Assembly: GCA_016124805.1 (NCBI GenBank)
Contig: WGND01000001.1
Span: 496,001-560,000, forward strand
Origin: Hyphomicrobiales bacterium
GTDB taxonomy: Bacteria; Pseudomonadota; Alphaproteobacteria; Parvibaculales; Parvibaculaceae
Length of the DNA stretch: 64,000 nucleotides
Reading direction: 5' to 3'
Shown here: positions 32,926 to 41,546 of the stretch, in pieces
How positions within the stretch are numbered: position 1 is the stretch's first letter
Layout: every line of letters starts with the position of its first letter
The notes under the pieces: generated by a model
What the model saw: only the letters and a program-made list of their open reading frames with translations
What the model was told of the DNA's origin: nothing
Database searches by the model: none
Made by a program: the position numbers and the translations under genes

Positions 32926-33902
32926 GCGGGATCTCCTGTGGCTGGGACTGCGGGGGTGACTCGGTAATCGCCAGCCAAGTCGAGCCCGTCGACGCGAGCG
33001 AGTTCGGCAAGACGGCGGGACGCGCCGCGGCCGGCGAGGACGGCCACGAGATCGATTGTCTCGGCGATCAGCGCTCTGGGCACGGTGACGACGGCTTCCT
33101 GGATGAGCTGCTCGAGCCGGCGCAGTGCGCCAATGGCGCTGCCGGCATGAATGGTGCCAATGCCGCCCGGATGGCCGGTGCCCCAGGCTTTGAGCAGATC
33201 CAGCGCCTCGCTCCCGCGCACCTCGCCGATCGGGATGCGGTCGGGTCGCAGGCGCAGCGACGAACGCACGAGATCGGAAAGCGAAGCGACGCCATCCTTG
33301 GTGCGCAGCGCCACGAGGTTCGGCGCGGCACATTGCAGTTCGCGGGTGTCCTCGATCAGCACCACGCGGTCGGAGGTCTTCGACACCTCCGCCAGCAATG
33401 CGTTCGTCAGTGTTGTCTTGCCGGTTGAAGTGCCGCCGGCGACCAAGATGTTGCGCCGGTCGGACACGGCCTCGCGCAAGATCGCGGCCTGATCGGTGGC
33501 CATGATGCTTGAGCGCACATAGTCGTCGAGCGTGAACACGGCGACGGCCGGCTTGCGGATGGCGAAGGCGGGCGCGGCGACTACCGGAGGGAGAAGACCC
33601 TCGAACCGTTCCCCCGTCTCGGGCAGTTCGGCCGAAACACGCGGGGCGCCTTGATGGACCTCGGCGCCGACATGGTGGGCGACGAGCCGGACGATGCGCT
33701 CGCCATCGGCCGGTGAGAGCCGCTCGCCCGTGTCAGAAAGCCCCTCGGAAAGACGGTCGATCCAGAGCCGCCCGTCGGGGTTGAGCATCACCTCGACGAT
33801 CGACGGGTCTTCCAGGAAGCCGGCTATGGTGGAACCGAGCGCGGTGCGGAGCATGCGCGCACCCCGCAGTATCGCCTCGGATTTTGCTTGAGAAACCGCC
33901 AC
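32922..33902 (-). CDS. trbB: Conjugal transfer ATPase TrbB (VirB11-like)
   Basis: A 326-residue hexameric traffic ATPase and first gene of the trb operon. Walker A is [10 protein letters not shown] with Lys162, the Asp box is [12 protein letters not shown], Walker B is [20 protein letters not shown] and the His box is [10 protein letters not shown]. It powers pilus production and DNA export with TrbE and TraG. The 245 bases upstream carry the likely trb promoter and a 12-base motif shared with the traG upstream region. Confidence 0.94.
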   Translation of the reverse strand: MAVSQAKSEAILRGARMLRTALGSTIAGFLEDPSIVEVMLNPDGRLWIDRLSEGLSDTGERLSPADGERIVRLVAHHVGAEVHQGAPRVSAELPETGERFEGLLPPVVAAPAFAIRKPAVAVFTLDDYVRSSIMATDQAAILREAVSDRRNILVAGGTSTGKTTLTNALLAEVSKTSDRVVLIEDTRELQCAAPNLVALRTKDGVASLSDLVRSSLRLRPDRIPIGEVRGSEALDLLKAWGTGHPGGIGTIHAGSAIGALRRLEQLIQEAVVTVPRALIAETIDLVAVLAGRGASRRLAELARVDGLDLAGDYRVTPAVPATGDPA

Positions 33903-34019
33903 GTCGTCCCCGTTCTCTTGCGGGACCGCACACGCGCGGCCCTGGATCGGGGATGATTAGAAGAGGCAGAAGTTGGGCCACGGCAACAATGCCGTGGGCG
34001 TAGTAGTGATGTGGAGTAG

Positions 34020-34031
34020 AAATACAGGGAA
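34020..34031. promoter_or_regulatory. Shared 12-base motif upstream of trbB
   Basis: AAATACAGGGAA stands 118 bases before the trbB start and recurs exactly 96 bases before the traG start; a GGCG follows in both. A common regulator site or a core of the two minus-strand promoters is inferred from this repeat alone. Confidence 0.35.
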
Positions 34032-34147
34032 ACGGCGAGAGACCGGCCGCGCGAGGCCAGCACCCTGGCCTCTTTCGCGATAGAAGGATGGACGCGCGGG
34101 CGGCCGAATCCGGCAACGTCAGTTCCGTGAGCCCGCTTGCTGTCTCT

Positions 34148-34693
34148 TCAGACGTTGCCGGGAAGAAAACCCAAGGCGCGTGCTTCGGAGAGCGCCCGTT
34201 CGTTGCTCGCCGGAAGCCACCAAAGCTTTTCCGCCGGTGACCAGCGCGCCCCGAGTTGCTTGGCCTCCTCTTTGCGCGAGAAGGGCACTGAAAGAAACAC
34301 CCGTTCCTCCTCGCTTTGGGCCTTTCCCGATGCTCTATGGCGTTTTCTATCGAGGGCTTGGAGACCCGCGTCGATGGCGGGGTCGTCAAGCGATCGCAAG
34401 TCGCCATGCTCGGCCCACGGCGGCGCAGGAATTCTTCGCCAGGTTTTGTATGTGCCCGGGACCGGTACTTGCGCCAAGCCCTCTTTCAACTCCCCGGCCA
34501 AGCTATAGACGTCCATCAAAACGGAAGGGTTGCCGAAATATGGGCCGGGCTTCGTCATGGGACCAACACCGACAATGCGCGCACAGGTCGCGCCCCATGT
34601 CGTCCGACGTATCCAGAAGCCGGGGCCTCCATTGGCGACACACATCTCATAGACGTTTTGATCGCTGCTGTTTCGCCAGTCGTCGCTGCCCAT
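34148..34693 (-). CDS. DUF5710 domain protein
   Basis: A 181-residue protein of unknown function. The C-terminal ~40 residues (FLSVPFSRKEEAKQLGARW then WWLP) match the DUF5710 domain, a small module often attached to TraC-type primases and other plasmid proteins. The N-terminal part shows no recognisable fold. The start is uncertain: ATG 34693 has only a weak ribosome site and the first ~30 residues look unusual. It lies between trbB and the CopG-like gene, where ICEs commonly carry accessory transfer genes. Confidence 0.6.
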   Translation of the reverse strand: MGSDDWRNSSDQNVYEMCVANGGPGFWIRRTTWGATCARIVGVGPMTKPGPYFGNPSVLMDVYSLAGELKEGLAQVPVPGTYKTWRRIPAPPWAEHGDLRSLDDPAIDAGLQALDRKRHRASGKAQSEEERVFLSVPFSRKEEAKQLGARWSPAEKLWWLPASNERALSEARALGFLPGNV

Positions 34694-34868
34694 CTCGTCA
34701 AGTCTTCATCATGCTTTCGATGTAGAGTCGTTCCCCATTCTATAGGAAAATCCAGGTGCATCGACACTTGGGTATCCAAGGGGCGACTACCCGCCTGAGA
34801 CATGGAAACGCCAACGCATCTCATGGAGCGGCCCGGCTGAACGATCAGCGCGATGATCGCCCTCTCAA

Positions 34869-35303
34869 CTATTCCGTTTCCTGTGCGCCGCCAACGTCCT
34901 CGGAGATCTCCTGCCGGAGCTTCGGTCCCTTGGCGAGTCGGCGGCCGAGGGCGGTCACGAAAGCGTCATAGCGCTCGCCGGCCTTGGCACGGGCTGCCGC
35001 CTGTGCCGGCTCCGGCAGTGGCGGGTTGGTCGTCAGCCAGAAGCGGACAAAGACCGCAAGCGTCTCGACGGCGATGCCGAGATCGCGTTCCATCCGGGTC
35101 ATCCGGCGGTCGAGCTGATCGAGGCGTCTGGTAGTCGCGGCTTCCTGTCGCTCGGCGGCGTCGGGCGACAGGAAGGAGGCGATCGCGGCCTCGGCGATCA
35201 GCGAACGGGAATGATCGCGCCGCGCGGCATAGTCGGCGAGATTCTTCATGACGTCGGGATCGAGATAGACGGACAGGCGCTGTTTCTTCGGTGGCTTCTT
35301 CAT
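34869..35303 (-). CDS. CopG/ribbon-helix-helix protein next to traG
   Basis: A 144-residue protein. Residues 7-50 form an RHH domain (QRLSVYLDPDVMKNLADYAA, then SRSLIAEAAIASFL), and residues ~55-80 a short coiled coil. In this ICE family a CopG-like gene follows traG; such proteins act as relaxosome accessory factors or repressors of transfer. Its start lies 7 bases after the traG stop, so they are co-transcribed. Choice between relaxosome and repressor roles is open. Confidence 0.85.
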   Translation of the reverse strand: MKKPPKKQRLSVYLDPDVMKNLADYAARRDHSRSLIAEAAIASFLSPDAAERQEAATTRRLDQLDRRMTRMERDLGIAVETLAVFVRFWLTTNPPLPEPAQAAARAKAGERYDAFVTALGRRLAKGPKLRQEISEDVGGAQETE

Positions 35304-35310
35304 GGCGGTC

Positions 35311-37296
35311 TCACATCTCGATGCCGTCGCCGGGATCGAGCGAGGCCTGACGGGCGACTTGGCGCATGCGCTGGTTCATCCGGCTGACGCGGGTGGCATC
35401 GTCCTCCATGTCATCGTCCGGATCGGGCGCGAACTCGTTGTCGATCGGCTCTTTCTTCTCGATCGTCTTCGACTTGCTCAATTCGGGCTGATGCCGGCGT
35501 TCCGATTCGGTCGGATCGTCATCGTCCTGGCTGTCGCGCGGCTGTGGCTCCTCGATTTCAGGGCGCGGCGGCAAAGGTAGCGCGCTCCAGTCGTCGGCCT
35601 TGGCCACCTTGGGCTTCTCCATCGCCGGTGGCGGCAGGATTCGTTCCTGGAAGCGGGCATCCTCATAGTAGCGGGCCTTCTTCGCCCGGATCGGCGGTGT
35701 GCCGGCGACCATGACGATCTCGTCGGCGGGCGGGAGCTGCATCACCTCGCCGGGCGTCAGCAGCGGCCGTGCGGTCTCCGAGCGCGAGACCATGAGATGG
35801 CCGAGCCAGGGCGACAAACGATGCCCGGCATAGTTCTTCATCGCCCGCATTTCCGTCGCGGTGCCGAGTGCGTCGGAGACGCGCTTCGCCGTGCGTTCGT
35901 CATTGGTGGCGAAGCTGACGCGGACATGGCAATTGTCGAGGATCGAGTTGTTGGGGCCGTATGCCTTCTCGATCTGGTTCAGCGACTGCGCGATCAGGAA
36001 GCTCTTGAGGCCATAGCCCGCCATGAAGGCGAGCGCGCTCTCGAAGAAGTCGAGGCGGCCGAGGGCGGGGAACTCGTCGAGCATCAGCAGCAAACGATGA
36101 CGTCCGGCCTTCGCCTGCAGGTCCTCGGTCAGCCGCCGGCCGACCTGGTTGAGGATCAGCCGGATCAGCGGTTTGGTGCGGTTGATGTCGGAAGGCGGCA
36201 CGACAAGATAGAGCGTTGTCGGCCGCGCACTGCCGACAATATCGGTGATGCGCCAGTCGCAGCGGCGCGTGACCTCGGCGACGACGGGATCGCGGTAGAG
36301 GCCGAGGAACGACATGGCGGTGGACAGCACGCCCGAACGCTCGTTGTCGGATTTGTTGAGGAGTTCGCGCGCGGCGCTGGCGATCACCGGGTGCGGACCG
36401 GCCTTACCGAGATGCGCCGTCTTCATCATAGCTGCGAGTGTCGACTCGATCGGCCGCTTCGGGTCCGAGAGGAAAGCGGCGACGCCCGCCAGCGTCTTGT
36501 CGGGCTCGGCATAGAGGACGTGCAGGATCGCGCCGACGAGAAGCGCGTGGCTGGTCTTTTCCCAATGGTTCCGCTTCTCCAGCGAGCCTTCGGGGTCGAC
36601 CAGAATGTCGGCGATGTTCTGGACGTCGCGGACCTCCCACTCCCCGCGGCGGACCTCGAGCAGCGGATTGTAGGCGGCAGACTTCGCATTGGTCGGATCG
36701 AATAACAGCACCCGGCCATGCCGCGCGCGGAAGCCGGCGGTAAGCTGCCAATTCTCGCCCTTGATGTCGTGGACGATCGCCGAGCCCGGCCAGGTCAGCA
36801 GCGATGGCACGACCAGGCCGACACCCTTGCCGGAGCGGGTCGGTGCGAAGCACAGCACATGCTCCGGTCCGTCGTGACGAAGATAGGCGCGATCGAGCTT
36901 GCCGAGCACGACGCCGTCGGGTTCGAGGAGACCAGCGCCCTTCACCTCGTCCGGCCGTGCCCATCGGGCCGAACCGTAGGTCTCGACGTTTTTCGCCTCG
37001 CGGGCGCGCCAGACCGACATGCCGATCGCCACTGTGATCGAGATGAAGCCGCCGGACGCGGCGATGAATGCGCCCTCGACGAAAATCTCCGGCGCATAGG
37101 CGTCGTAGAAATACCACCACCAGAAGAAAGCGGGCGGATAGTAGACTGGCCAGCCAAACAGCTCGAACCACGGTGTTCCGAGCTGAGGCTGGAAACCGAG
37201 CTGCCATGCCGTCCACTGCGTCGACGCCCAGGTCGTGGTGAGCACGATGAGGAAGACGACGAGGATCTGGCCCCAGAGAATCTTGGTTGCGGACAC
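35311..37296 (-). CDS. traG: Type IV coupling protein TraG (VirD4-like)
   Basis: A 661-residue inner-membrane ATPase that delivers the relaxase-DNA complex to the channel. Two N-terminal helices lie within residues ~8-100, Walker A is FAPTRSGKGVGLVVPS (Lys157) and Walker B is LLLMLDEFPALGRLD, with AQSLNQIEKAYG as the following motif. The C-terminal ~120 residues are acidic and disordered, a usual contact for relaxosome proteins. The start is GTG 37296, preceded by AAGGAG. The relaxase that normally lies close by is 25 kb away here. Confidence 0.94.
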   Translation of the reverse strand: MSATKILWGQILVVFLIVLTTTWASTQWTAWQLGFQPQLGTPWFELFGWPVYYPPAFFWWWYFYDAYAPEIFVEGAFIAASGGFISITVAIGMSVWRAREAKNVETYGSARWARPDEVKGAGLLEPDGVVLGKLDRAYLRHDGPEHVLCFAPTRSGKGVGLVVPSLLTWPGSAIVHDIKGENWQLTAGFRARHGRVLLFDPTNAKSAAYNPLLEVRRGEWEVRDVQNIADILVDPEGSLEKRNHWEKTSHALLVGAILHVLYAEPDKTLAGVAAFLSDPKRPIESTLAAMMKTAHLGKAGPHPVIASAARELLNKSDNERSGVLSTAMSFLGLYRDPVVAEVTRRCDWRITDIVGSARPTTLYLVVPPSDINRTKPLIRLILNQVGRRLTEDLQAKAGRHRLLLMLDEFPALGRLDFFESALAFMAGYGLKSFLIAQSLNQIEKAYGPNNSILDNCHVRVSFATNDERTAKRVSDALGTATEMRAMKNYAGHRLSPWLGHLMVSRSETARPLLTPGEVMQLPPADEIVMVAGTPPIRAKKARYYEDARFQERILPPPAMEKPKVAKADDWSALPLPPRPEIEEPQPRDSQDDDDPTESERRHQPELSKSKTIEKKEPIDNEFAPDPDDDMEDDATRVSRMNQRMRQVARQASLDPGDGIEM

Positions 37297-37391
37297 AGGT
37301 TCTTCTCCTTCCGGAGAAGAGGTCGGCCGTGATGGAGGTTGGTTTCAATACCCGGATGGGTTCTTTGCGAGTTCGTCGTACCCTGGCGTGC

Positions 37392-37403
37392 AAATACAGG
37401 GAA
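37392..37403. promoter_or_regulatory. Shared 12-base motif upstream of traG
   Basis: AAATACAGGGAA, identical to the copy at 34020-34031 upstream of trbB and at a similar distance from the start codon. Both copies lie in non-coding DNA before the first gene of a minus-strand transfer unit. Confidence 0.35.
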
Positions 37404-37448
37404 TGGCGCGGGAAGCGTTGAACCTCCGATCGAAACTGAGCCCACGGC

Positions 37449-38174
37449 TCATGGCGTCAGCCACCCGGCGTAGAGAGCGGCCTGATAGAGGAAATAGAGT
37501 GCTGCGCCGAGCATCAGCGCCCCGCCGATGCGTTCCGCCCACAGCGTGAACCGACGCGTGTGCCTGAGATGCGCGAGGCTCCCAGCCGCGGTGCCAGCCA
37601 CAACAATCGGAACGCCGCGGGCAAGGCCGAAAGTGGCCATGAGAACCGCGCCCATCAGCGGATCGGCCGTCGCGGCGGCCGCGGCGACGACGGGCAGCAG
37701 GAGTGGGGTGCAGGCCGGGCAGGTCGACAATCCAAACGGAAGTCCAAGCAAATAGCTGCCAAGAAAACTCCGGGTCGGTTTGGCCGATGGCGTGAGCACT
37801 GGCACGACGATGTGGATGACGCGAAGTAGCGCAAGCCCGGCCACCGTTAGCATGACTGCGAGCAGGGCGTACGCGAGAGCGAGGTAGCTGACCAAAACGC
37901 GCAGCACGGCGAAGCCGACAAGACCAAACAGGGCACCGAGCACGGCGTCGACTGTGGCAATGCCGAGCGCGAAGCCCACCGATAGCCATAACCCTTCGAT
38001 GCGCCGCTCGCCGGAGGTTGCCGCGCCCTGTCCCGCTGCGAGGCCGGCCGCCACCGAGATCAGTGGGAAGGAGCTCGGCGCAATCCCGACGATGAGGCCA
38101 GCGAGAGCCACCAACGCCACGGCGAGCGGCGTGAGGGCGGTAACGTTCTCCAGCAGCGGCTCGAGTTCGATCAT
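37449..38174 (-). CDS. CcdA-like membrane protein (metal module, copy 1)
   Basis: A 241-residue membrane protein with six to eight hydrophobic segments of the CcdA/DsbD transmembrane type. The conserved Cys site appears as GLSTCPACTPLLLPVV; the first-half CcdA motif SPCxxP is replaced by IAPSSFPLIS, which lacks Cys. It is therefore unlikely to do standard thiol transfer and may instead act in metal transport or thiol export, as in other metal-resistance CcdA paralogues. Its ATG overlaps the stop of the 35-aa ORF (ATGA), coupling it to the P-type ATPase unit. Confidence 0.75.
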   Translation of the reverse strand: MIELEPLLENVTALTPLAVALVALAGLIVGIAPSSFPLISVAAGLAAGQGAATSGERRIEGLWLSVGFALGIATVDAVLGALFGLVGFAVLRVLVSYLALAYALLAVMLTVAGLALLRVIHIVVPVLTPSAKPTRSFLGSYLLGLPFGLSTCPACTPLLLPVVAAAAATADPLMGAVLMATFGLARGVPIVVAGTAAGSLAHLRHTRRFTLWAERIGGALMLGAALYFLYQAALYAGWLTP

Positions 38175-38278
38175 GCGAGGATCCGTCCGTGCCGGAGATA
38201 CGGCACCGGATCCGCCGCCTCCAGCGGCTCTGCATTGGTGATGGCGACCACGTCGACTCGCATGACCAAAGCGCTCAT
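38171..38278 (-). CDS. 35-residue ORF coupled between the P-type ATPase and CcdA genes
   Basis: MSALVMRVDVVAITNAE opens a 35-residue peptide with charged second half (LEAADPVPYLRHGRILA). Its ATG overlaps the ATPase stop (ATGA at 38275-38278) and its stop overlaps the CcdA start (ATGA at 38171-38174); double coupling of this kind is rare by chance. It has no signal peptide, membrane helix or Cys. It could be a small partner of the transporter, or only a coupling device that carries ribosomes across the junction. Confidence 0.5.
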   Translation of the reverse strand: MSALVMRVDVVAITNAEPLEAADPVPYLRHGRILA

Positions 38279-40722
38279 GCCGTTTCACTTGCGATCGGCT
38301 TGCCGACGCTCAAGATCGCCTGGAAGAACAGCGACGGCTGGCCCCACAGCGAGTTGAAGAAAATGGTCGTCACGCTCACTGCCATGGCGACCATCGCCCA
38401 GACCGGATAAATCAGCCCGGTCGCCGCCAGCGGCACCCCGATGCCGTTGAACAGGAACGCGAGCGAGACGTTCTGCACCATCTTTCGGTAGCTGCGGCGG
38501 CTGATCTCGCGAGCGGTGACCACGCTATCGAGCCGGTTGCCAAGAATGATGATGTCGGCCGAATCGATGGCGATGTCGGTACCGCCGCCCATGGCGATGC
38601 CGACGTCGGCCTGCATCAGCGCCGGCGCGTCGTTGATGCCGTCGCCGATCATAGCCACTCGGCCCTGTTCCTGAAGCCGCCGCACGAGCGCCGCCTTTTC
38701 GCCGGGCAGGACGCTGGCGTGAACCTCGTCGATCCCGACCTCGGCCGCGACCCGTCGGGCGGCGCGCTCGTTGTCGCCGGTCACCAGCACGGTTCTGAGG
38801 CCCGCATCCTCGAGTGCGGCCACCGCTTGGGCGGCCTCGCTCCTCACCATGTCGCCAAGGGCGAGAAGGCCCAGAGGTCGCCCGTTGCGGCAGATCACGA
38901 TGACGGTGCGCCCGGCGCGTTCGAGCGCCTCGATACGGATCGACAGCGGCGCCAGGTCAGCGCCGCTCTCGGTCAAGAAGCGCGGGCTGCCAGCCAGCAC
39001 CGTTTCCGTGCCGATGCGCGCGCGAACGCCCCTGCCCGGAACAGCCTCGAAGTGTTCCACCTCGGGCGGCGTGATGCCCCGTTCGAAGGCCGCCGTGACG
39101 ATCGCGTCGGCCAGCGGATGCTCGGAGGAGGCCTCGGCCGCGGCCGCAGCGGCGAGCAGCTCTTCTTCGGCGACGCCGGTTGCCTCGATCTCGATAAGGC
39201 GCGGCCGCCCCACGGTCAGGGTTCCGGTCTTGTCGAAGGCGACCTGGTTCACCAGGCGGTAGCCCTGAAACGCCTCGCCGGTGCGCATGAGGATTCCCCG
39301 CTCGGCCGCTTCACCGGCACCGCGCACGATCGACAGCGGCGCCGAGATGCCGACGGCGCAGGGATAGCCCATGACGAGCACGCTCAAGCCAGCGAAAACC
39401 GCCCGCTGCAGGTCGGGCGCGCTGCCGAGCAGCCAAGGAACAACGATCCAGCCGAGCGTCGCGAGCGCCGCGATCGTGAGCACCGTCGGCGTGTAGACGA
39501 CGAGCACGCGGTCGACGAGGTGCAGAAGGCCCGGCTTCAGCGCGCGGGCATCCTCGACCTCGCGCGCGATCCGTTGCAGAAAACTCGCCTCGCCGACGGC
39601 GGTGACCCGGACGAGTAGCGTGCCCATGCCGTTGATCGAGCCGCCGATGACGGTGTCGCCTGTCGCGCGCTCGACCGGGATCGGCTCGCCGGTGACGAGA
39701 GCCTGGTCGACCGAGGAATGGCCCTCTACCACCTCGCCATCGACGGGCAGGCGCTCGCCCGGGCGAATACGCACGAGGTCGCCGACCGCGACGTCCGCTA
39801 TCGGGATCTCCAGTTCCCGGCCGTCACGCTGAACGCGGGCGACGTCCGGCTGCAGGTCGAGCAGCCGTTTGACCGCCTGCGAACTGCGCGTCTTGACGAT
39901 GAGCGACAGCCATTCGGAGAAGAGATGGTAGGTGGTGACCATCACCGATACGGCGAAGAACGGTGCGGTCGGAAATCCGGGCGGATCGAAGACGAGCCCG
40001 ATCAGGCCGCCCGTGAGGCCGGCGAACGCGCCTGCTTCCAGGAGCACGTGCTGGTTCAGAATCCCACGCCGAAGAGCCTGGAAAGCCATGTTCAGGATGT
40101 GACGGGCGACGCCGAAGACGAGGACAGCCGCAAGCGCGCCGACCAGCCACGACGTGACAAGCGTCAAGCCAAGCGCGTCGCGAAACAGAAGCAGTACGCC
40201 AGCGAGTACGCCGAGCCCCACGGCGCTTGCACCGGCGACCCATAGCCCTTGCGCACGCAGCACCAGGAACACGAAGGCGATCAGGCCGAGCGCGGCAACG
40301 AACGGCAGCGCGGTCGACCAGATGCCTGTCGGCGTTGCGATGAGCGCGATGGCGACCAGGCTGAAGGTGACGGCGACGAGAAAGCGCCGGCCCTCGCGCA
40401 CGAGATCGCGCTCCTCCTCCTCGAAGGCGCGCAGCTTGCGCGGATCGTGCAGCGTGTAACCGATGTCGCGCAGCGTCTGCAGAAGTTCGGCCGGATTAGC
40501 CACGGCTGGGTCGTACTCGACCAGCGCCTGCTCGTGGGTGAGGCTCACCGCGACCTTGTCGACGCCGGGTCTGCGGCCCAGCGCCTTTTCGATGGTGCTA
40601 GTGCAGAGCGAGCAGTGGAGCCCGCCGATGCGGGCCCGGATGCGCGCCCGATCCGGCCGGCTCGCGGGCTCCTCGGTCCACAATGGCAGGACTGCGGGTT
40701 TCGTCGCTGTCGCAATGGTCAT
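38275..40722 (-). CDS. P1B-type heavy metal ATPase with YPC membrane motif
   Basis: An 815-residue metal-exporting ATPase. Residues ~20-90 are an HMA domain with GGLHCSLCTSTIEKAL (Cys34, Cys37). The phosphorylation site DKTGTLT starts at Asp497; TGD, GDGINDAPAL and the HP motif (SSEHPLADAI) are present. The intramembrane metal site that is CPC in copper/silver/zinc pumps is YPC (453-455: GYPCAVG), so one Cys ligand is missing and specificity may differ. ATG 40722 follows GGGAGGCC. A mer-type promoter lies 73 bases upstream. The first ~150 bases of the frame above this ATG are not part of the protein. Confidence 0.88.
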   Translation of the reverse strand: MTIATATKPAVLPLWTEEPASRPDRARIRARIGGLHCSLCTSTIEKALGRRPGVDKVAVSLTHEQALVEYDPAVANPAELLQTLRDIGYTLHDPRKLRAFEEEERDLVREGRRFLVAVTFSLVAIALIATPTGIWSTALPFVAALGLIAFVFLVLRAQGLWVAGASAVGLGVLAGVLLLFRDALGLTLVTSWLVGALAAVLVFGVARHILNMAFQALRRGILNQHVLLEAGAFAGLTGGLIGLVFDPPGFPTAPFFAVSVMVTTYHLFSEWLSLIVKTRSSQAVKRLLDLQPDVARVQRDGRELEIPIADVAVGDLVRIRPGERLPVDGEVVEGHSSVDQALVTGEPIPVERATGDTVIGGSINGMGTLLVRVTAVGEASFLQRIAREVEDARALKPGLLHLVDRVLVVYTPTVLTIAALATLGWIVVPWLLGSAPDLQRAVFAGLSVLVMGYPCAVGISAPLSIVRGAGEAAERGILMRTGEAFQGYRLVNQVAFDKTGTLTVGRPRLIEIEATGVAEEELLAAAAAAEASSEHPLADAIVTAAFERGITPPEVEHFEAVPGRGVRARIGTETVLAGSPRFLTESGADLAPLSIRIEALERAGRTVIVICRNGRPLGLLALGDMVRSEAAQAVAALEDAGLRTVLVTGDNERAARRVAAEVGIDEVHASVLPGEKAALVRRLQEQGRVAMIGDGINDAPALMQADVGIAMGGGTDIAIDSADIIILGNRLDSVVTAREISRRSYRKMVQNVSLAFLFNGIGVPLAATGLIYPVWAMVAMAVSVTTIFFNSLWGQPSLFFQAILSVGKPIASETA

Positions 40723-40794
40723 GGTGGCCTCCCACGAGGCTGTTGGCCGGGAAGGATGCCCTTGCCGGCTTCGATTCGGGCGATTTCGACGAAA

Positions 40795-40825
40795 GTCTAC
40801 GCCCCGTACCAAAGTACGGAGTCAA
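40795..40825 (-). promoter_or_regulatory. mer-type promoter/operator of the P-type ATPase unit
   Basis: On the minus strand TTGACT (40825-40820) and GTAGAC (40800-40795) are separated by 19 bases, the overlong spacer that MerR-family activators untwist. The spacer holds the dyad CCGTAC-N4-GTACGG (40804-40819), the same arms as the classical Tn501/Tn21 mer operator. Confidence 0.8.
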
Positions 40826-40865
40826 GGGGCGATGATGGCCTGGAGTAAGTGGGACCGCACTGGCG

Positions 40866-41546
40866 TCACGCCGGCTGGGGCAGGTGGGCGAACAGTCCGA
40901 AACCGATCGACCACAGGCCGAGTGCGATGAGCACGATGCCGGTCCAGAACGGCATGCGTCCTGAGAGACCGGCCAGCCAGTCGAGCGCCCGTCTGGCCGG
41001 CTCGAACAATACGGCGAGGACAAGCGGCAGCGACAGCGCGAGGCCGAACACGGCGAGCGAGACGAAGCCGCCGAGGAATGTCGTGCCTGTCGCGCCACCA
41101 GCCGCTGCGGCCCCGAGGAGGACCAGCAGCAGCGGCGCCGCGCAGGCCGGGATGTTGAGGCCGAAGAGCACGCCGAGGCCGACGGATCCACGCACGCCGG
41201 AAAGACTGCTGAGCCGCGGTCCGATCGACTGCATCAGCAGTCGCGCCCGCCCCGTGGCGTAGAGCGCGCCGATGACGAGGTACACCGCACCAAGCAATAT
41301 CCACGCGCCTTTCTGCAGCCCGAGGAAAGCCGTGCCCAGAAGGACCGCCAGAATACCCAATGCGCCGATGAAAACGGCGCGCGTTGCAGCGAACAGCACG
41401 GTTTCGGAAAGCTTGCGCGCCGCTTCCTTGCGCTCGAGATACTTGATGAAGATGAGACTCGAGCCGATCGAGCAGGGCTCGATGAAGCCGAACAGGCCTA
41501 GCGCCGCGGGGACGACAAGGAGATTGATGAACCCGAATTCCGTCAC
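40866..41546 (-). CDS. CcdA-like membrane protein (metal module, copy 2)
   Basis: A 226-residue membrane protein with six hydrophobic segments in the CcdA pattern. The Cys positions are FIEPCSIGSS in the first half and GLNIPACAAPLLL in the second, both in the places of the CcdA motif Cys, so it could carry electrons or bind metal within the membrane. Its ATG overlaps the stop of the MerR-HMA gene (ATGA 41543-41546), making a two-gene operon under the operator at 42258-42288. Confidence 0.78.
   Translation of the reverse strand: MTEFGFINLLVVPAALGLFGFIEPCSIGSSLIFIKYLERKEAARKLSETVLFAATRAVFIGALGILAVLLGTAFLGLQKGAWILLGAVYLVIGALYATGRARLLMQSIGPRLSSLSGVRGSVGLGVLFGLNIPACAAPLLLVLLGAAAAGGATGTTFLGGFVSLAVFGLALSLPLVLAVLFEPARRALDWLAGLSGRMPFWTGIVLIALGLWSIGFGLFAHLPQPA

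Noticed and set aside
37449-41546. Standard cytochrome c biogenesis role for the two CcdA-like proteins of the metal module
   Set aside because: Copy 1 lacks the first-half Cys and both sit in a metal-pump locus; the real CcdA for thiol transfer is at 58376-59116.
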